The notes beneath the pieces are model-generated. The model saw only the letters and a program-made list of their open reading frames with translations. It ran no database searches and was not told the DNA's origin. A stretch of DNA of 64,000 nt, from NCBI GenBank assembly GCA_034211175.1, contig JAXHUH010000235.1, positions 56,286 to 120,285 on the forward strand. Direction: 5' to 3'. The translations under genes and the position numbers were made by a program. Every line of letters begins with the position of its first letter. Positions within the stretch are counted from its first letter, which is position 1. Source of the DNA: JAXHUH01 sp034211175 (GTDB lineage Bacteria > Actinomycetota > Acidimicrobiia > Acidimicrobiales > CAIXPF01). Below are positions 33,463-43,060 of this stretch, piece after piece.

Positions 33463-35007
33463 TCAGCCGGCGATGCCGTAGGCCGCCAGCGACGCGGGGG
33501 CGTTGGGGAACACGGTCGACATCGCCGCGACCAGGTCGGCCTGGGTCGCGATGCCCCACGCGTTGTTCGCCATGTAGTGGGCCAGGGCGCAGTCGACCAG
33601 GGCGTCGTCGCCCAGGGTCGACAGGGCGTTGGACCCCTGCACGTAGACGCCCCGGTAGTAGCTGTTGAGGCGGCTCTCCCAGAACGACATCGGCTCGCCG
33701 GCGTGGCCCTGCGCGTCGGGTGGGACGAACCGGGACTCCATCGCCCCGATCGTGCCCTCGTGACGGGCCTCGGCGTAGGTGGCGAGACCCTCGTCGAGCA
33801 CCGGGTCACGGCCCTGGTTGTTGCCCACGACCCCGTAGAACCACTGGTGCGCGACCTCGTGGGGCGTCGTCCGACCGATCGTGCCCGGGCCCTGGTGGAT
33901 GTGCATCGGGAACTCGATGCCACCACCGAGGTCCGGGGTGATGGCCAGCGACAGCGCGGGCCACGGGTAGGCGCCGAACCGGCGCGAGAAGTCGTCGAGC
34001 GCGGCGACGACCCGGTTGAGGTACGCCTGCGCCGACTCGCCGATCCCGTTCTGGACGCCGACGCTGACGGCCACCCCGCCGGCCGAGGTCGCCGACGCCA
34101 GCGAGAACGACCCGGCCGACAACGCGATGTCCCGCGCCCCGACCGCCGTCCAGCGGCCGGTGCCGTCGGGCGCGCCCGACGCGAGCACGTCGACACCGGC
34201 CGGGGCGGACACCGTCAGGTCCCAGTCGGCGACGGGCGAGCTCACCGCCTCGGCGAAGCCCGACGTCGGCGGTTGGAGGGCCCAGCCGACGCCGGGCTCC
34301 CAGGCGACGAGGGGCACGAAGCTCCCGATTCGCAACGCGCCACCGCTGCGAGACCACCGGTCCGGCGTCGCTCCGGGCACGTTGAGCTGCCACGTCGTCG
34401 TCAGCTCGACCGCCTCGCCGGGCGCGAGCTCGGCGGCGAGGTTCACGATGACGGTCGTCGCATCCGGGTTCGTGACCCCGACGATGGTGTGGTCGGACGC
34501 GAACTCGCCGACGGCGAGACTGACGCCGGACGCCGCGGGCCTGGGGCCGTTGGGCCACAGCCGCAGCACGATCCGTGACGTCGCCAGGTCGGGCACGAAC
34601 CGCACCCGCCACGTCCCCGAGATCGCCGCCCGGGCGGGGTCGAGTTGCGCCGTCACCGTGTAGCGGGGGCGGTTCGGGTCGAGGCCGGGCCACGCAGGGA
34701 CCGCAGGGCAGCCGGTGGCGGAGACGGCCGTGGTCGGCGGGCCCACCGTCGTGGGTGCGGCCGTCGTGGTCGTGTCGGCGACGGTGGTCGTCGTCGGCTC
34801 GGCCCTGGTCGTCGGCGCGACCGTGGTCGACGTCTCCGACGTCACCGACGTGTCCAGGGCGGTGGCGGTGGTGGTCGTCAGCTCGGTCGGATCGGTGGAC
34901 GGTGCGGCGAGCCGGTCGTCGTCGCCGCCGACCGTGCCGCACGTCGCGACGAGCGCGGCCGCCAGCACGGGGCCGAGGAGGCGGCGGAGGGGGCGAGTCG
35001 TGCTCAC
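33463..35007 (-). CDS. M1-like zinc metallopeptidase, exported
   Basis: A 514-residue gluzincin. An export signal (LLGPVLAAALVATCGTV) is followed by a Thr-rich linker of about 70 residues. The N-terminal aminopeptidase-type beta domain leads to the catalytic part: GGIEFP stands where M1 enzymes have the GxMEN exopeptidase motif, and HEVAHQWFYG, with a Glu 19 residues later (LDEGLATYAE), provides the zinc ligands and general base. The lost MEN form makes a classical aminopeptidase mode doubtful. It converges on the chemoreceptor gene with only 10 nt between them. The GTG at 35007 has a GAGGGA RBS. Confidence 0.85.
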   Translation of the reverse strand: MSTTRPLRRLLGPVLAAALVATCGTVGGDDDRLAAPSTDPTELTTTTATALDTSVTSETSTTVAPTTRAEPTTTTVADTTTTAAPTTVGPPTTAVSATGCPAVPAWPGLDPNRPRYTVTAQLDPARAAISGTWRVRFVPDLATSRIVLRLWPNGPRPAASGVSLAVGEFASDHTIVGVTNPDATTVIVNLAAELAPGEAVELTTTWQLNVPGATPDRWSRSGGALRIGSFVPLVAWEPGVGWALQPPTSGFAEAVSSPVADWDLTVSAPAGVDVLASGAPDGTGRWTAVGARDIALSAGSFSLASATSAGGVAVSVGVQNGIGESAQAYLNRVVAALDDFSRRFGAYPWPALSLAITPDLGGGIEFPMHIHQGPGTIGRTTPHEVAHQWFYGVVGNNQGRDPVLDEGLATYAEARHEGTIGAMESRFVPPDAQGHAGEPMSFWESRLNSYYRGVYVQGSNALSTLGDDALVDCALAHYMANNAWGIATQADLVAAMSTVFPNAPASLAAYGIAG

Positions 35008-35087
35008 TCCCTCAAGGTTGGCGGCCCGACGCCGTCTTCGGAACCGCTCGGTCACGAGCCGATCACGATCGTGCGGCGATCGACGGC

Positions 35088-35777
35088 TCAGCGCTCGAGG
35101 CTGCCACCCCGCATCGGGGTGTCCCGGGGGAGGTCGTAGATGATCTCGAACGGCTCGCCCCGGATCGCCCGGAACGCCATGTCGCCCCACTGGTCGACGC
35201 TGGCGACCGGTGCCGGCAGCTCGTCGGGCCCGAAGAAGCCCACGTCACGGCATTCCAGTGGGTGGGCCGCCAACGAACCGCCCGTCGCCCGGCACAGGAA
35301 CACGATCGAGTAGAGCGGGATGCGCGAGTAGCCGCGGCGGAGGCCGTCGAGGACGCCGAGCAGGCCGACGATCTCGCAGTCGATCCCGGTCTCCTCCTTG
35401 ACCTCCTTCACCGCGACCTCGGCCGGCGAGTAGCCGATGTCGGCCCAACCGGTCGGGTACAGCCACACACCGGAATCGGCCCGCTGGACGAGCAGCAACC
35501 GCCCGTGCTCGTCGCCGACGACGGCCCCGACCGCCGTCTTCGGGGTGACGTAGCCGGGCACGCCCTCACCGATCGAGCGCATCCACTCGTCGACCAGGTC
35601 CTCGCGGCGGTACGTGCTGCCGGCGGCGAGGCGCATCTCGGACGCGACGTGGAGCACCTCCTCGAAGCGCTCCCGCTCGTAGCCGCTGGCGGTGAACCCC
35701 AACCCGGTGCGGGCGATGCCGGCCAGCGCCTCCGCCCACCGGAGCAGGTCCTGGGGCGTCACGTCCTCGGGCGTCAT
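35088..35777 (-). CDS. Nudix hydrolase
   Basis: A 229-residue Nudix protein. The N-terminal helical region (about residues 1-70) is of the Nudix_N type. The Nudix box reads GYSPAEVAVKEVKEETGI. It keeps the catalytic KEVKEE part of REUXEEXGU, but Tyr replaces the Glu that normally follows the first Gly. Related proteins hydrolyse ADP-ribose or nucleoside diphosphate derivatives; the substrate here is unknown. A TAGTGT -10 element 7 nt before the ATG suggests leaderless transcription. Confidence 0.85.
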   Translation of the reverse strand: MTPEDVTPQDLLRWAEALAGIARTGLGFTASGYERERFEEVLHVASEMRLAAGSTYRREDLVDEWMRSIGEGVPGYVTPKTAVGAVVGDEHGRLLLVQRADSGVWLYPTGWADIGYSPAEVAVKEVKEETGIDCEIVGLLGVLDGLRRGYSRIPLYSIVFLCRATGGSLAAHPLECRDVGFFGPDELPAPVASVDQWGDMAFRAIRGEPFEIIYDLPRDTPMRGGSLER

Positions 35778-35784
35778 CGTCCGG

Positions 35785-35790
35785 ACACTA
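35785..35790 (-). promoter_or_regulatory. Leaderless -10 element (TAGTGT)
   Basis: On the minus strand TAGTGT ends 7 nt before the ATG of the Nudix gene at 35777. Confidence 0.45.
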
Positions 35791-35869
35791 CCCGTGCCAC
35801 CGGCCGTGGCGGCCAGCCGTCACCCCGGCGGCGCCGGGCGGACCGGGCCCTCCGGGGCCGGGCGACGGC

Positions 35870-38209
35870 TCAACCGTCCGAGTCGTCGATGGCCTGGTTG
35901 AGGGCCCGCCGGACCTCCTCGACGTGGGCGGGATCGGTGACCTTCCCGCCGTCGGGGCCGCACACGTAGAACGAGTCGACGACGTCCTCACCGAGGGTCT
36001 GGACCTTGGCGCTGCGGATGTCGAGGTCGAGCTCGGCGAGGGCCGACGTCACGCGGTACAGCAGGCCGACCCCGTCGGGCGCCCGGACCTCGAACACCGT
36101 GGCCACCTCGGAGGCCGCGTTGTCGACCACGATCTCCCGGTCGACGATCGACGGCGACCGCGGCCCGCTGCGGGCGTAGGTGTGGGCGCGCTCCGCGACC
36201 CGGGCCCGCACGGCGAGGCGACCGTCGAGCGCCCGGCCGAGCTGCTCCTCGACGCCGCGCCACGCGACCTCGCCGCCGAAGGTCGTCTCGACCCGGAACT
36301 CGCACAGCGCCATGCCGTCGGCGGAGTGGGCGAGCGCACCGACGACCTCGAGGCCGTTGAGCGCCAGGACCCCGGCGACCCGGCTGAACACGCCGGGGCG
36401 GTCGGCCGTGACCACCGTCAGCACCTCGCCGTCACCGGAGATCGACCTCTGCCCGGCGGCGAGGAGCTCGCGGTGGCGGTCGTCGGGGAAGTCGTGGGAG
36501 ACGACCTCTGCGGGCGCCGCGCCGTCGAGGACGTGACGGACCCGTTCGGCGAGCGTTCGCACCAGCGAGGCCTTCCAGTCGCCCCAGGCCGCCGGCCCGG
36601 TGGCGAGCGAGTCGGCCTCGGTGAGCGCGGCGAGCAGCTCGAGCCGGCGCTGGTCGCCGACGGCGTCGGCCACCGAGCGGATCGTGAGGTCGTCGGCGAT
36701 GTCGCGCCGGGTGGCGACGTCGGGCAGGAGCAGGTGGTGGCGGACCATGTCGACGAGCACCGCGGTGTCGTCGGCGTCGTAGCCCATCCGCGGACCGATC
36801 CGCTCGACCAGCTCGATGCCGACGTCGGTGTGGTCGCCGGGCAGCCCCTTGCCGATGTCGTGGAGCAGGGCGCCGACGAGCAGCAGGTCGGGGCGCTCGA
36901 CGTCGGCGGTGAGGGCGGCGGCGTTGGCCGCGGTCTCGCACAGGTGCCGGTCGACGGTGAAGCGGTGGTAGGCGTTGCGCTGGGGGCGGGACCGCACGTG
37001 GGCCCACTCGGGCAGGATCCGGGCGAGGAGGTCCCAGTGGTCGAGCTGCTCCATCACCGGGATCATCGGGTGCCCGGCGGCGAGCAGGTCGCAGAACGCC
37101 TCGCGCAACTGGGGCGGCCACGGATCGGGGCCCGCCGGGTAGCGGGCCGAGAGCATCTCGAGCGTCGACCGGTCGAGCCGCAGGCCCCGCTGGGCGGCCT
37201 CCGCGGCGGCCCGCAGGACACGGACGAGCGCCCGCTCGTCGTCGGAGGGCATCTCGACGACGAGGACCCGCTCGTCCCGCACGACCGTGCCCTCGTCGAC
37301 GGTCTGGGGACGGGAGCGGAACCGCCGCCGGGACCGGGTCGAGCGATCGAACGCGTCGTCGAGCACCCAGCCGACCGACCGGGCGGCGGTGGCGACCCGG
37401 CGCATCAGCTCGTCGGCATCGACGCCGAGCTCGCCGCCGACGACGTCCTGCTCCTGGAGGAGGAGCACGTCGCTCGGCCGACCGGTCGAGCGGTGGAGGG
37501 CGACGCGGGCCTCGAGGACGACGAGGTAGCTCTCGTCGAGCACCGCCCGGTCGCTCTCGTCGAGCACCGGCTCGGCCAGGTCCATCCACCGGAGGGTGTG
37601 GACGTCGCGCAGCCCGCCGCGGCTCGCCTTGAGGTCGGGCTCGAGCAGGAAGGCGAGCTCGCCCTTGGTGCGGTGGCGCTCGAGCATCGCCCGGCGCAGC
37701 TCGGGCAGCACCTTGCGCGCCCGCTTCGTCCACTGCTTGGCGGCCGCATCGGCCAGGGCGGCGGCGAGCGCGGCGTCGCCGGCGACGAGGCGGACGTCGA
37801 GGAGCGAGGTCGCCGTCTCGACGTCGTCGCGGGCCAGGTCGAGCGCCCCGTCGACCGTGCGCACGGCGTGGCCCAGCTTCACGCCCTGGTCCCAGATCGG
37901 GTACCAGACCTTCGTGGCCAGCTCCTCGAGCTCGGCGCCCCCGATGTGTCCCGGCTCGTGGAGCAGGATCAGGTCGAGGTCGCTCTGGCCGCTGAGCTCC
38001 CGGCGGCCGTAGCCGCCGACCGCGACCAGCGCGACACCGGTGGGCGCGCCGCCATCGGCGCTGGCCGCGGCCTCGGCGAGCAACCGGGCGAGCCAGGCGT
38101 CGGTCCGGTCCGACAGCACCCGGCACAGGTCGAGCCCCCGCAGGTCGGGGTCGTCGAGGACGGCGGCGCGGGCGGCGGCGAGGTCCGCCGCGCTGCCGGT
38201 CGAGGTCAC
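35870..38209 (-). CDS. glnD: PII uridylyltransferase / uridylyl-removing enzyme
   Basis: The 779-residue GlnD senses glutamine and modifies PII proteins. Domains in order: nucleotidyltransferase with GGYGRRELSGQSDLDL (about residues 64-79); a helical linker; an HD domain with LLHDIGKGLPGDHTDVG (about 450), the uridylyl-removing site; and two ACT domains at the C-terminus (TVVTADRPGVFSRVAGVLAL and VFEVRAPDGVGLLYRVTSAL), which bind glutamine. No glnB or amtB is adjacent, although they often are in other actinobacteria. The stop and start lie close to the neighbouring minus-strand genes. Confidence 0.95.
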   Translation of the reverse strand: MTSTGSAADLAAARAAVLDDPDLRGLDLCRVLSDRTDAWLARLLAEAAASADGGAPTGVALVAVGGYGRRELSGQSDLDLILLHEPGHIGGAELEELATKVWYPIWDQGVKLGHAVRTVDGALDLARDDVETATSLLDVRLVAGDAALAAALADAAAKQWTKRARKVLPELRRAMLERHRTKGELAFLLEPDLKASRGGLRDVHTLRWMDLAEPVLDESDRAVLDESYLVVLEARVALHRSTGRPSDVLLLQEQDVVGGELGVDADELMRRVATAARSVGWVLDDAFDRSTRSRRRFRSRPQTVDEGTVVRDERVLVVEMPSDDERALVRVLRAAAEAAQRGLRLDRSTLEMLSARYPAGPDPWPPQLREAFCDLLAAGHPMIPVMEQLDHWDLLARILPEWAHVRSRPQRNAYHRFTVDRHLCETAANAAALTADVERPDLLLVGALLHDIGKGLPGDHTDVGIELVERIGPRMGYDADDTAVLVDMVRHHLLLPDVATRRDIADDLTIRSVADAVGDQRRLELLAALTEADSLATGPAAWGDWKASLVRTLAERVRHVLDGAAPAEVVSHDFPDDRHRELLAAGQRSISGDGEVLTVVTADRPGVFSRVAGVLALNGLEVVGALAHSADGMALCEFRVETTFGGEVAWRGVEEQLGRALDGRLAVRARVAERAHTYARSGPRSPSIVDREIVVDNAASEVATVFEVRAPDGVGLLYRVTSALAELDLDIRSAKVQTLGEDVVDSFYVCGPDGGKVTDPAHVEEVRRALNQAIDDSDG

Positions 38210-38210
38210 C

Positions 38211-39569
38211 TCAGCGCTTCCGCATCGACTCGTCGAGCAGCGACGACGCCCGGCGCGCGGCCACGGCGACCGGGTCCCACAGCGGCGAGAACGGCGGGGC
38301 GTACGAGAGGTCGACGTCGACCAGCTCGTCGACGGTCATGCCGGCGGTGATCGCCGTCGCCACGACATCGACGCGCTTCGCCGAGCCCCGGCCGCCGACG
38401 ATCTGTGCGCCGACCACCCGCCGCGAGCCGAGCTCGGCGAGGAGCTCGACGGTGATCGGCTCGGCGTCGGGCAGGTAGGACGCGGTCGTCGTCGACTCGA
38501 TCGTCGCGTCGACGACCTCGATGCCGGCGGCGGCGGCCTCGGCCCGGCTGAGCCCGGTCCGGCCGACCTCGAGGTCGCAGAACCGGCTCACCGCGGTGGC
38601 GAGCACGCCCGGGAACGTCGCGTAGCCGCCGGCGATGTTGATGCCGGCGACGCGACCCTGGCGGTTGGCGACGGTGCCGAGTGGGACGTAGGACTGGCGC
38701 CGGCTCACGAGGTTCCACGCCGTGGCGCAGTCGCCGGCGGCCCACACACCCTCGGCCGAGGTCCGCTGGCGGCGGTCGACGGCGATGGCGTCGCGCTCGC
38801 CGAGCTCGATGCCCGCCTCGGCGGCGAGCCCGCTGTTGGGGGCCACGCCGAGCCCGAGGACGACGAGGTCGGCCCGGAACGAGCGACCGCCGGCCACGAC
38901 GTGCTCCGGCTCGATCGCCTCGACCGGCGTCTCGAGGTGCACGTCGACGCCGTGGCGGCGCATGGCGTCGACCACCCGCCCCGCCATCTCCGGCTCCAAC
39001 GAGCCCATCACCTGCGGCGCCGCCTCCACGACCGCCACCTCCGCGCCCCAGCGGGTGAACGCCTCGGCCAGCTCGAGGCCGATGTAGCCACCGCCGACCA
39101 CGACGACGTCGGTGCAGCGGCTCTCCCGGGCGTGGGCGAGCAGCTCCTCGGCGTCGGCCAGCGTCTGCGCGCCCTTCACGTGGTCGAGGTCGATGCCGGG
39201 CAGGTCGGGGCGGAACGGCCGGGCGCCGGTGCCGATCATGAGCTGGTCGAAGCCGAGGAGGATCTCCCGACCGTGGACGTGGTCGCGCACCGTGACCTTG
39301 CGAGCGTCGAGGTCGACCCCGACCGCCTCGTGCTCGATGCGCACGTCGATGCGCTGCGAGGCGCGGAACTCCTGGGGTGTCCGGGCGACCAGCTCGTCGA
39401 GCGTCTCGACCTCGCCCCCGACGTGGTACGGGATGCCGCAGGCCGAGTAGCTCGTCCGCCGGCCGCGCTCGAGCGCGACGATCTCGAGGTCGGGTCGCCG
39501 GCGTCGCGCCTGCGACGCCGCGGACATCCCGGCGGCGTCGCCGCCGATCACGATGAGACGCTCGGCCAT
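38211..39569 (-). CDS. FAD-dependent pyridine nucleotide-disulfide oxidoreductase (CoA-disulfide reductase-like)
   Basis: A 452-residue flavoprotein. The FAD motif is VIGGDAAGMSAASQARR, and SYSACGIPYHVGG contains the single catalytic Cys (about residue 43) used by CoA-disulfide reductases and NADH oxidases. The NAD(P) motif is VVVGGGYIGLELAEAF, and the C-terminal dimerisation part includes YAPPFSPLWDPV. It could reduce CoA disulfide, polysulfide or O2. A TAGTCT -10 element 6 nt before the ATG implies a leaderless mRNA, and 18-bp tandem repeats lie just upstream. Its stop is 1 nt from the glnD start. Confidence 0.9.
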   Translation of the reverse strand: MAERLIVIGGDAAGMSAASQARRRRPDLEIVALERGRRTSYSACGIPYHVGGEVETLDELVARTPQEFRASQRIDVRIEHEAVGVDLDARKVTVRDHVHGREILLGFDQLMIGTGARPFRPDLPGIDLDHVKGAQTLADAEELLAHARESRCTDVVVVGGGYIGLELAEAFTRWGAEVAVVEAAPQVMGSLEPEMAGRVVDAMRRHGVDVHLETPVEAIEPEHVVAGGRSFRADLVVLGLGVAPNSGLAAEAGIELGERDAIAVDRRQRTSAEGVWAAGDCATAWNLVSRRQSYVPLGTVANRQGRVAGINIAGGYATFPGVLATAVSRFCDLEVGRTGLSRAEAAAAGIEVVDATIESTTTASYLPDAEPITVELLAELGSRRVVGAQIVGGRGSAKRVDVVATAITAGMTVDELVDVDLSYAPPFSPLWDPVAVAARRASSLLDESMRKR

Positions 39570-39575
39570 GGGCCG

Positions 39576-39581
39576 AGACTA
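39576..39581 (-). promoter_or_regulatory. Leaderless -10 element (TAGTCT)
   Basis: On the minus strand TAGTCT ends 6 nt before the ATG at 39569. Confidence 0.45.
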
Positions 39582-39592
39582 CGAGATCAGCA

Positions 39593-39656
39593 GGGACCGG
39601 GAGTTCGTCGGGGTCCGGGAGTTCGTCGGGGACCGGGAGTTCGCCGGGGACCGGGA
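39593..39656. repeat. 18-bp tandem repeat, three full copies plus a partial
   Basis: The unit GGGACCGGGAGTTCGTCG occupies 39593-39610, 39611-39628 (one change) and 39629-39646 (one change), with 10 bases of a fourth copy to 39656. It lies directly upstream of the -10 of the flavoprotein gene, where its -35 and upstream region would be. Confidence 0.8.
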
Positions 39657-39744
39657 ACGACCGACACGCTGCCGATAGCAGAGGCCCTTCTGCCCGGCAA
39701 CCTTACAGTCCTCGTTCGGCGTGCCAGAGGCCGCGGCGACGGAC

Positions 39745-39750
39745 TACGAT
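39745..39750 (+). promoter_or_regulatory. Leaderless -10 element (TACGAT)
   Basis: TACGAT lies exactly 7 nt before the ATG at 39758. Confidence 0.45.
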
Positions 39751-39757
39751 CGGCTCC

Positions 39758-40423
39758 ATGACGAGTGCATCGCTGGAGCACAACCACGCGTTCGCTCAAT
39801 ACTGCGAAGCGATCTTCGAGCTCGAAGAGGACTCGGTCGACGTCATCCAGGCGCGCATCGCCGAGCGCCTCGACGTCTCCCGGCCCGCCGTGTCCGAGAT
39901 GGTCCGCCGTCTCGACGCCGAGGGCCTGGTTCGACTGGGGAGCCACATCGAGCTGACCGACGCCGGCCGCCACCTGGCCGAGAGCGTCGTCCGCCGTCAC
40001 CGGCTCGCCGAGCGCATGTTGACCGACGTGCTCGGCCTCAACTGGGCGGACGCCCACACCGAGGCCAGCAAGTGGGAGCACGTGATCTCGCCGACCGTCG
40101 AGCTGGCCATGAACCGCCTGCTGGACGAGCCGACGACGTGCCCCCACGGCAACCCGATCCCCGGCTCCCAGTACGAGGCGCCCGACACGGTGATGCTGAG
40201 CGACCTCACCTCGGGTGAGGGCTTCGTCGTGCGCCGCATCCCCGAGGAGCTCGAGTTCGAACCGGGGATGCTGACGTTCCTCGACATGAACTCGCTGCGC
40301 CCCGGCGAGACGGGCCGGGTCACCGCGGCGTCGCCCGACGGCACGCTGACGCTGTCGATCGCCGGCCAGCACGTCGGGCTCAGCGCCTCGGTGGCGTCGA
40401 AGGTGATGGTCACCCGGGAGTGA
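39758..40423 (+). CDS. DtxR/IdeR-family metal-dependent regulator
   Basis: A 221-residue metalloregulator. The winged-helix domain (about residues 10-70) contains ARIAERLDVSRPAVSEMVRRL, then a dimerisation/metal-binding domain (RRHRLAERMLTDVLGLNWADAHTEASKWEHVIS, with the metal-site residues Cys in TTCPHGNPIPG, His and Glu), and a C-terminal SH3-like/FeoA domain (ETGRVTAASPDGTLTLSIAGQ). The Cys in TTCPHG is at the site typical of iron sensors rather than the MntR manganese type. It probably represses iron uptake genes. Leaderless -10 upstream. Confidence 0.9.
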   Translation: MTSASLEHNHAFAQYCEAIFELEEDSVDVIQARIAERLDVSRPAVSEMVRRLDAEGLVRLGSHIELTDAGRHLAESVVRRHRLAERMLTDVLGLNWADAHTEASKWEHVISPTVELAMNRLLDEPTTCPHGNPIPGSQYEAPDTVMLSDLTSGEGFVVRRIPEELEFEPGMLTFLDMNSLRPGETGRVTAASPDGTLTLSIAGQHVGLSASVASKVMVTRE

Positions 40424-40564
40424 GCCCTCGGCGGGCCCGGTTCCGCCGCGGCTCGCCCAACGCTTCCGACACGTCCCGGCCGCTCGACGGTCGGGACGTT
40501 GCGCGTCCGCCCCCAATCGTGGGGAGTACGACGCTCCTCCCTCGGAACGGGGAACCACTCTGGG

Positions 40565-40570
40565 TAGCGT
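40565..40570 (+). promoter_or_regulatory. Leaderless -10 element (TAGCGT)
   Basis: TAGCGT lies 8 nt before the GTG at 40579. Confidence 0.45.
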
Positions 40571-40578
40571 GCTGAACG

Positions 40579-41955
40579 GTGTACGTGGCGGCGGCACGAC
40601 GGCACCCGGCGGGCGACGGTCGATCCGGTGATGATCGGTCCGGCGGCGGGGCGGGGCGGGAACGGGGACTCCGGGCATCGGCGACCCCGACCGTGCTCGC
40701 GCTCGGGGCCACGAGCTTCCTCACCGACGTCGCCTCCGAGATGGTGGCGTCGATCCTGCCGCTCTACCTGACCCTCGGGCTCGGCCTGCCCGTCGGGGCC
40801 GTCGGCGTCGTCGACGGGCTCGGGCAGGCCACCACGATGGCCGTCCGACCCCTCGGCGGGCTCGCCGCGGACCGCACGCGCCGACCGAAGCGGGTCGCGA
40901 CCGGCGGCTACGCGCTCTCCGCCGCGGCCCGCACCGGCCTCGCGGCCGCTGCGGTGACCGGGATGGTCGGCTGGTGGACGATCGTGACGGCCCTGGTCAC
41001 CGACCGGGTCGGCAAGGGCGTCCGCACCGCCCCGCGGGACGCACTGATCTCGCTGTCGGCGGCGCCCGCCCGCCTGGCCACCGCGTTCGGGCTCCACCGG
41101 GCCCTGGACACGGCGGGCGCGCTCGCCGGTCCGCTGCTGGCGATCGTGTTGCTCGGCCCCGACGGCCGGGCGTTCGACGCGGTCCTGGTCACCAGCGCGC
41201 TGGTCGGGATCGGCGGCGTGGCGGTGATCTCGCTCGTCGTGCGCGACCGGGGCGGGCTCCCGGCCCCGACGGCGGCGACGGGAACCGGCGCAACCGGGAC
41301 GACGGCGGGGGCGACGACAGCAGAAGCAACAACGACAGCAGCAACGACGACCGGGCCGGGGACGGCGCCGGCCACGATCCGGCGTCGGCTCCGCGAGCCG
41401 GGCGTTCGTCGCCTCCTCGGCGCGGCGGCCGTGCTCGGGCTCACCGCCATCCCCGACTCCCTCCTCTTCCTGGCCGTCGTGACCACGACCGACCTGCCGC
41501 TGCGGTGGTTCCCGCTCCTCCCGGTGGCGAGCGCGGCGACGTTCGTCGTGCTCGCGGTCCCGCTGGGGCGCCTGGCCGACCGGCTCGGCCGTCGCACGAC
41601 GCTGCTCGGTGGCCACGCCGCGCTGGCGGTCGTGACCGCGGCCGTGGCCCTCGCCGCGACCGACGGGGCGCCGACCGTCGCCCTGATCGCCGTGGCCCTC
41701 GCCGTCCACGGCGCCCACTACGCCGCGACCGATGGGGTGCTCGCCGCGCTGGCCAGCGTGACGTCGCCACCGCAGGCCCGCTCCACGGTCCTGTCGTTGA
41801 CCTCGACCGCCTCGGTCGGTGGCCGGCTCACCGGCGCCGCCGTCGTCGGGTTGCTGTGGCACGCCGTCGGGCTCGGGACCGCGCTGTGGCTGGCCTCGGG
41901 GTCGTCCCTCGTAGCCGTGGTGATCGCGGCCCGCCTCCTGGGGCTGGGGCGATGA
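40579..41955 (+). CDS. MFS transporter
   Basis: A 458-residue major facilitator with about 12 predicted hydrophobic segments split into two halves. The N-half starts LALGATSFLTDVASEMVASI, and the loop signature after helix 2 reads GGLAADRTRRPK. A Thr/Ala-rich flexible linker (about residues 230-260) joins the halves, and the C-half has GRLADRLGRRTTLLGG. The FLTDVASEM start is typical of an uncharacterised actinobacterial MFS group. The substrate is unknown. It overlaps the next gene as ATGA, so the two form an operon. Confidence 0.85.
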   Translation: MYVAAARRHPAGDGRSGDDRSGGGAGRERGLRASATPTVLALGATSFLTDVASEMVASILPLYLTLGLGLPVGAVGVVDGLGQATTMAVRPLGGLAADRTRRPKRVATGGYALSAAARTGLAAAAVTGMVGWWTIVTALVTDRVGKGVRTAPRDALISLSAAPARLATAFGLHRALDTAGALAGPLLAIVLLGPDGRAFDAVLVTSALVGIGGVAVISLVVRDRGGLPAPTAATGTGATGTTAGATTAEATTTAATTTGPGTAPATIRRRLREPGVRRLLGAAAVLGLTAIPDSLLFLAVVTTTDLPLRWFPLLPVASAATFVVLAVPLGRLADRLGRRTTLLGGHAALAVVTAAVALAATDGAPTVALIAVALAVHGAHYAATDGVLAALASVTSPPQARSTVLSLTSTASVGGRLTGAAVVGLLWHAVGLGTALWLASGSSLVAVVIAARLLGLGR

Positions 41956-42989
41956 ACGCGTCGCAGCGGGCACGGGTGTGCCTCGCCGCTGCGATCGTCG
42001 GGCTCGCGGTGGCCGGGTCGATCGGCTACGTGGTGCTGGTCGACCATCGGGTCGGGGGCCTGGCGGTCGACGCCCCGGCCCCGGACGCCGCGGCGATGGA
42101 CGAGCGACGGGCGGTGGTCTACGTGTCCGAGGCCCGCGATCATCCGTCCGCCCTGGCCGTCTGGAACGGTGACGGCCCGCCCACGGTCACCGATCGGCGG
42201 TGCGACCGGGTCCACGCCGCCGGGTCGCGAGCGGTGTGCGTCCGTGGGGACGGCGCGGTCACGGGATCGATCGACGCCGCCGTGCTCGACGAGAACCTGG
42301 TCGAGGTGCTGTCGTTCGGCGGGGCCGGCCGACCGAGCCGGGCCCGCGTCGCGACCGACGGGCGCCGGGTCGCGTACACGACGTTCGTCGAGGGCCACAG
42401 CTACCTCGACGAGGGCGGGTTCTCGACGGTCACCGCCATCGTCGACGTGCCCTCGGGCCTCCACACCAACCTCGAGGCGTACACGCTCGTGCGCGACGGG
42501 CGGCCGTGGTCGCCCACGGACGTCAACTTCTGGGGCGTGACCTTCGCTCCCGACTCCGACCGGTTCTGGGCCACGGTGTCGAGCGGCGGGCGGACGTGGC
42601 TGGTCGAGGGCGACGCCCCCGAGCGGCGCCTCGAGGTGGTCGCGGCCGACGCCGAGTGCCCGTCCGCGTCACCCGACGGCTCACGGCTCGTGTACAAGCA
42701 GCGCCGCCCCGGCGGGTTCGGCCGTCCCGACGAGTTCGTCCTCGTCGTCCACGACGTCGCCACCGGCGAGCGCCACCGGCTCGAGGCCGCGGGCCACGTC
42801 GACGACCAGGTCGAGTGGCTCGACGACGACACGATCCTCTTCGGCCGCATCGGGACCGACGGCCGCTCGACGGTCTGGTCGCTCGACCTGGACGACCCCG
42901 ACGGCGCGAGACCGTTCCTGCGCGACGCCTCGTCGCCGGCCGTCGTGTCGGCCGGGTCGTTCACCCCGCGTCCCGAACCGTCCCCCTGA
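41952..42989 (+). CDS. Membrane-anchored TolB/WD40-like propeller protein
   Basis: A 345-residue protein with an N-terminal membrane anchor (VCLAAAIVGLAVAGSIGYVVL, about residues 9-29) and an extracytoplasmic beta-propeller of TolB type, with repeats such as SRARVATDGRRVAYTTFVEG, VTFAPDSDRFWATVS, SASPDGSRLVYKQRR and LDDDTILFGRIGTDG. Its role is unknown. It is translationally coupled to the MFS gene. Confidence 0.7.
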   Translation: MNASQRARVCLAAAIVGLAVAGSIGYVVLVDHRVGGLAVDAPAPDAAAMDERRAVVYVSEARDHPSALAVWNGDGPPTVTDRRCDRVHAAGSRAVCVRGDGAVTGSIDAAVLDENLVEVLSFGGAGRPSRARVATDGRRVAYTTFVEGHSYLDEGGFSTVTAIVDVPSGLHTNLEAYTLVRDGRPWSPTDVNFWGVTFAPDSDRFWATVSSGGRTWLVEGDAPERRLEVVAADAECPSASPDGSRLVYKQRRPGGFGRPDEFVLVVHDVATGERHRLEAAGHVDDQVEWLDDDTILFGRIGTDGRSTVWSLDLDDPDGARPFLRDASSPAVVSAGSFTPRPEPSP

Positions 42990-43060
42990 ACCGTCGCGGC
43001 GCGCGGGCCGACTCGACCAGCGACGGTTTCACCACGGCCTCGACGGGAAACGCGCGGACC

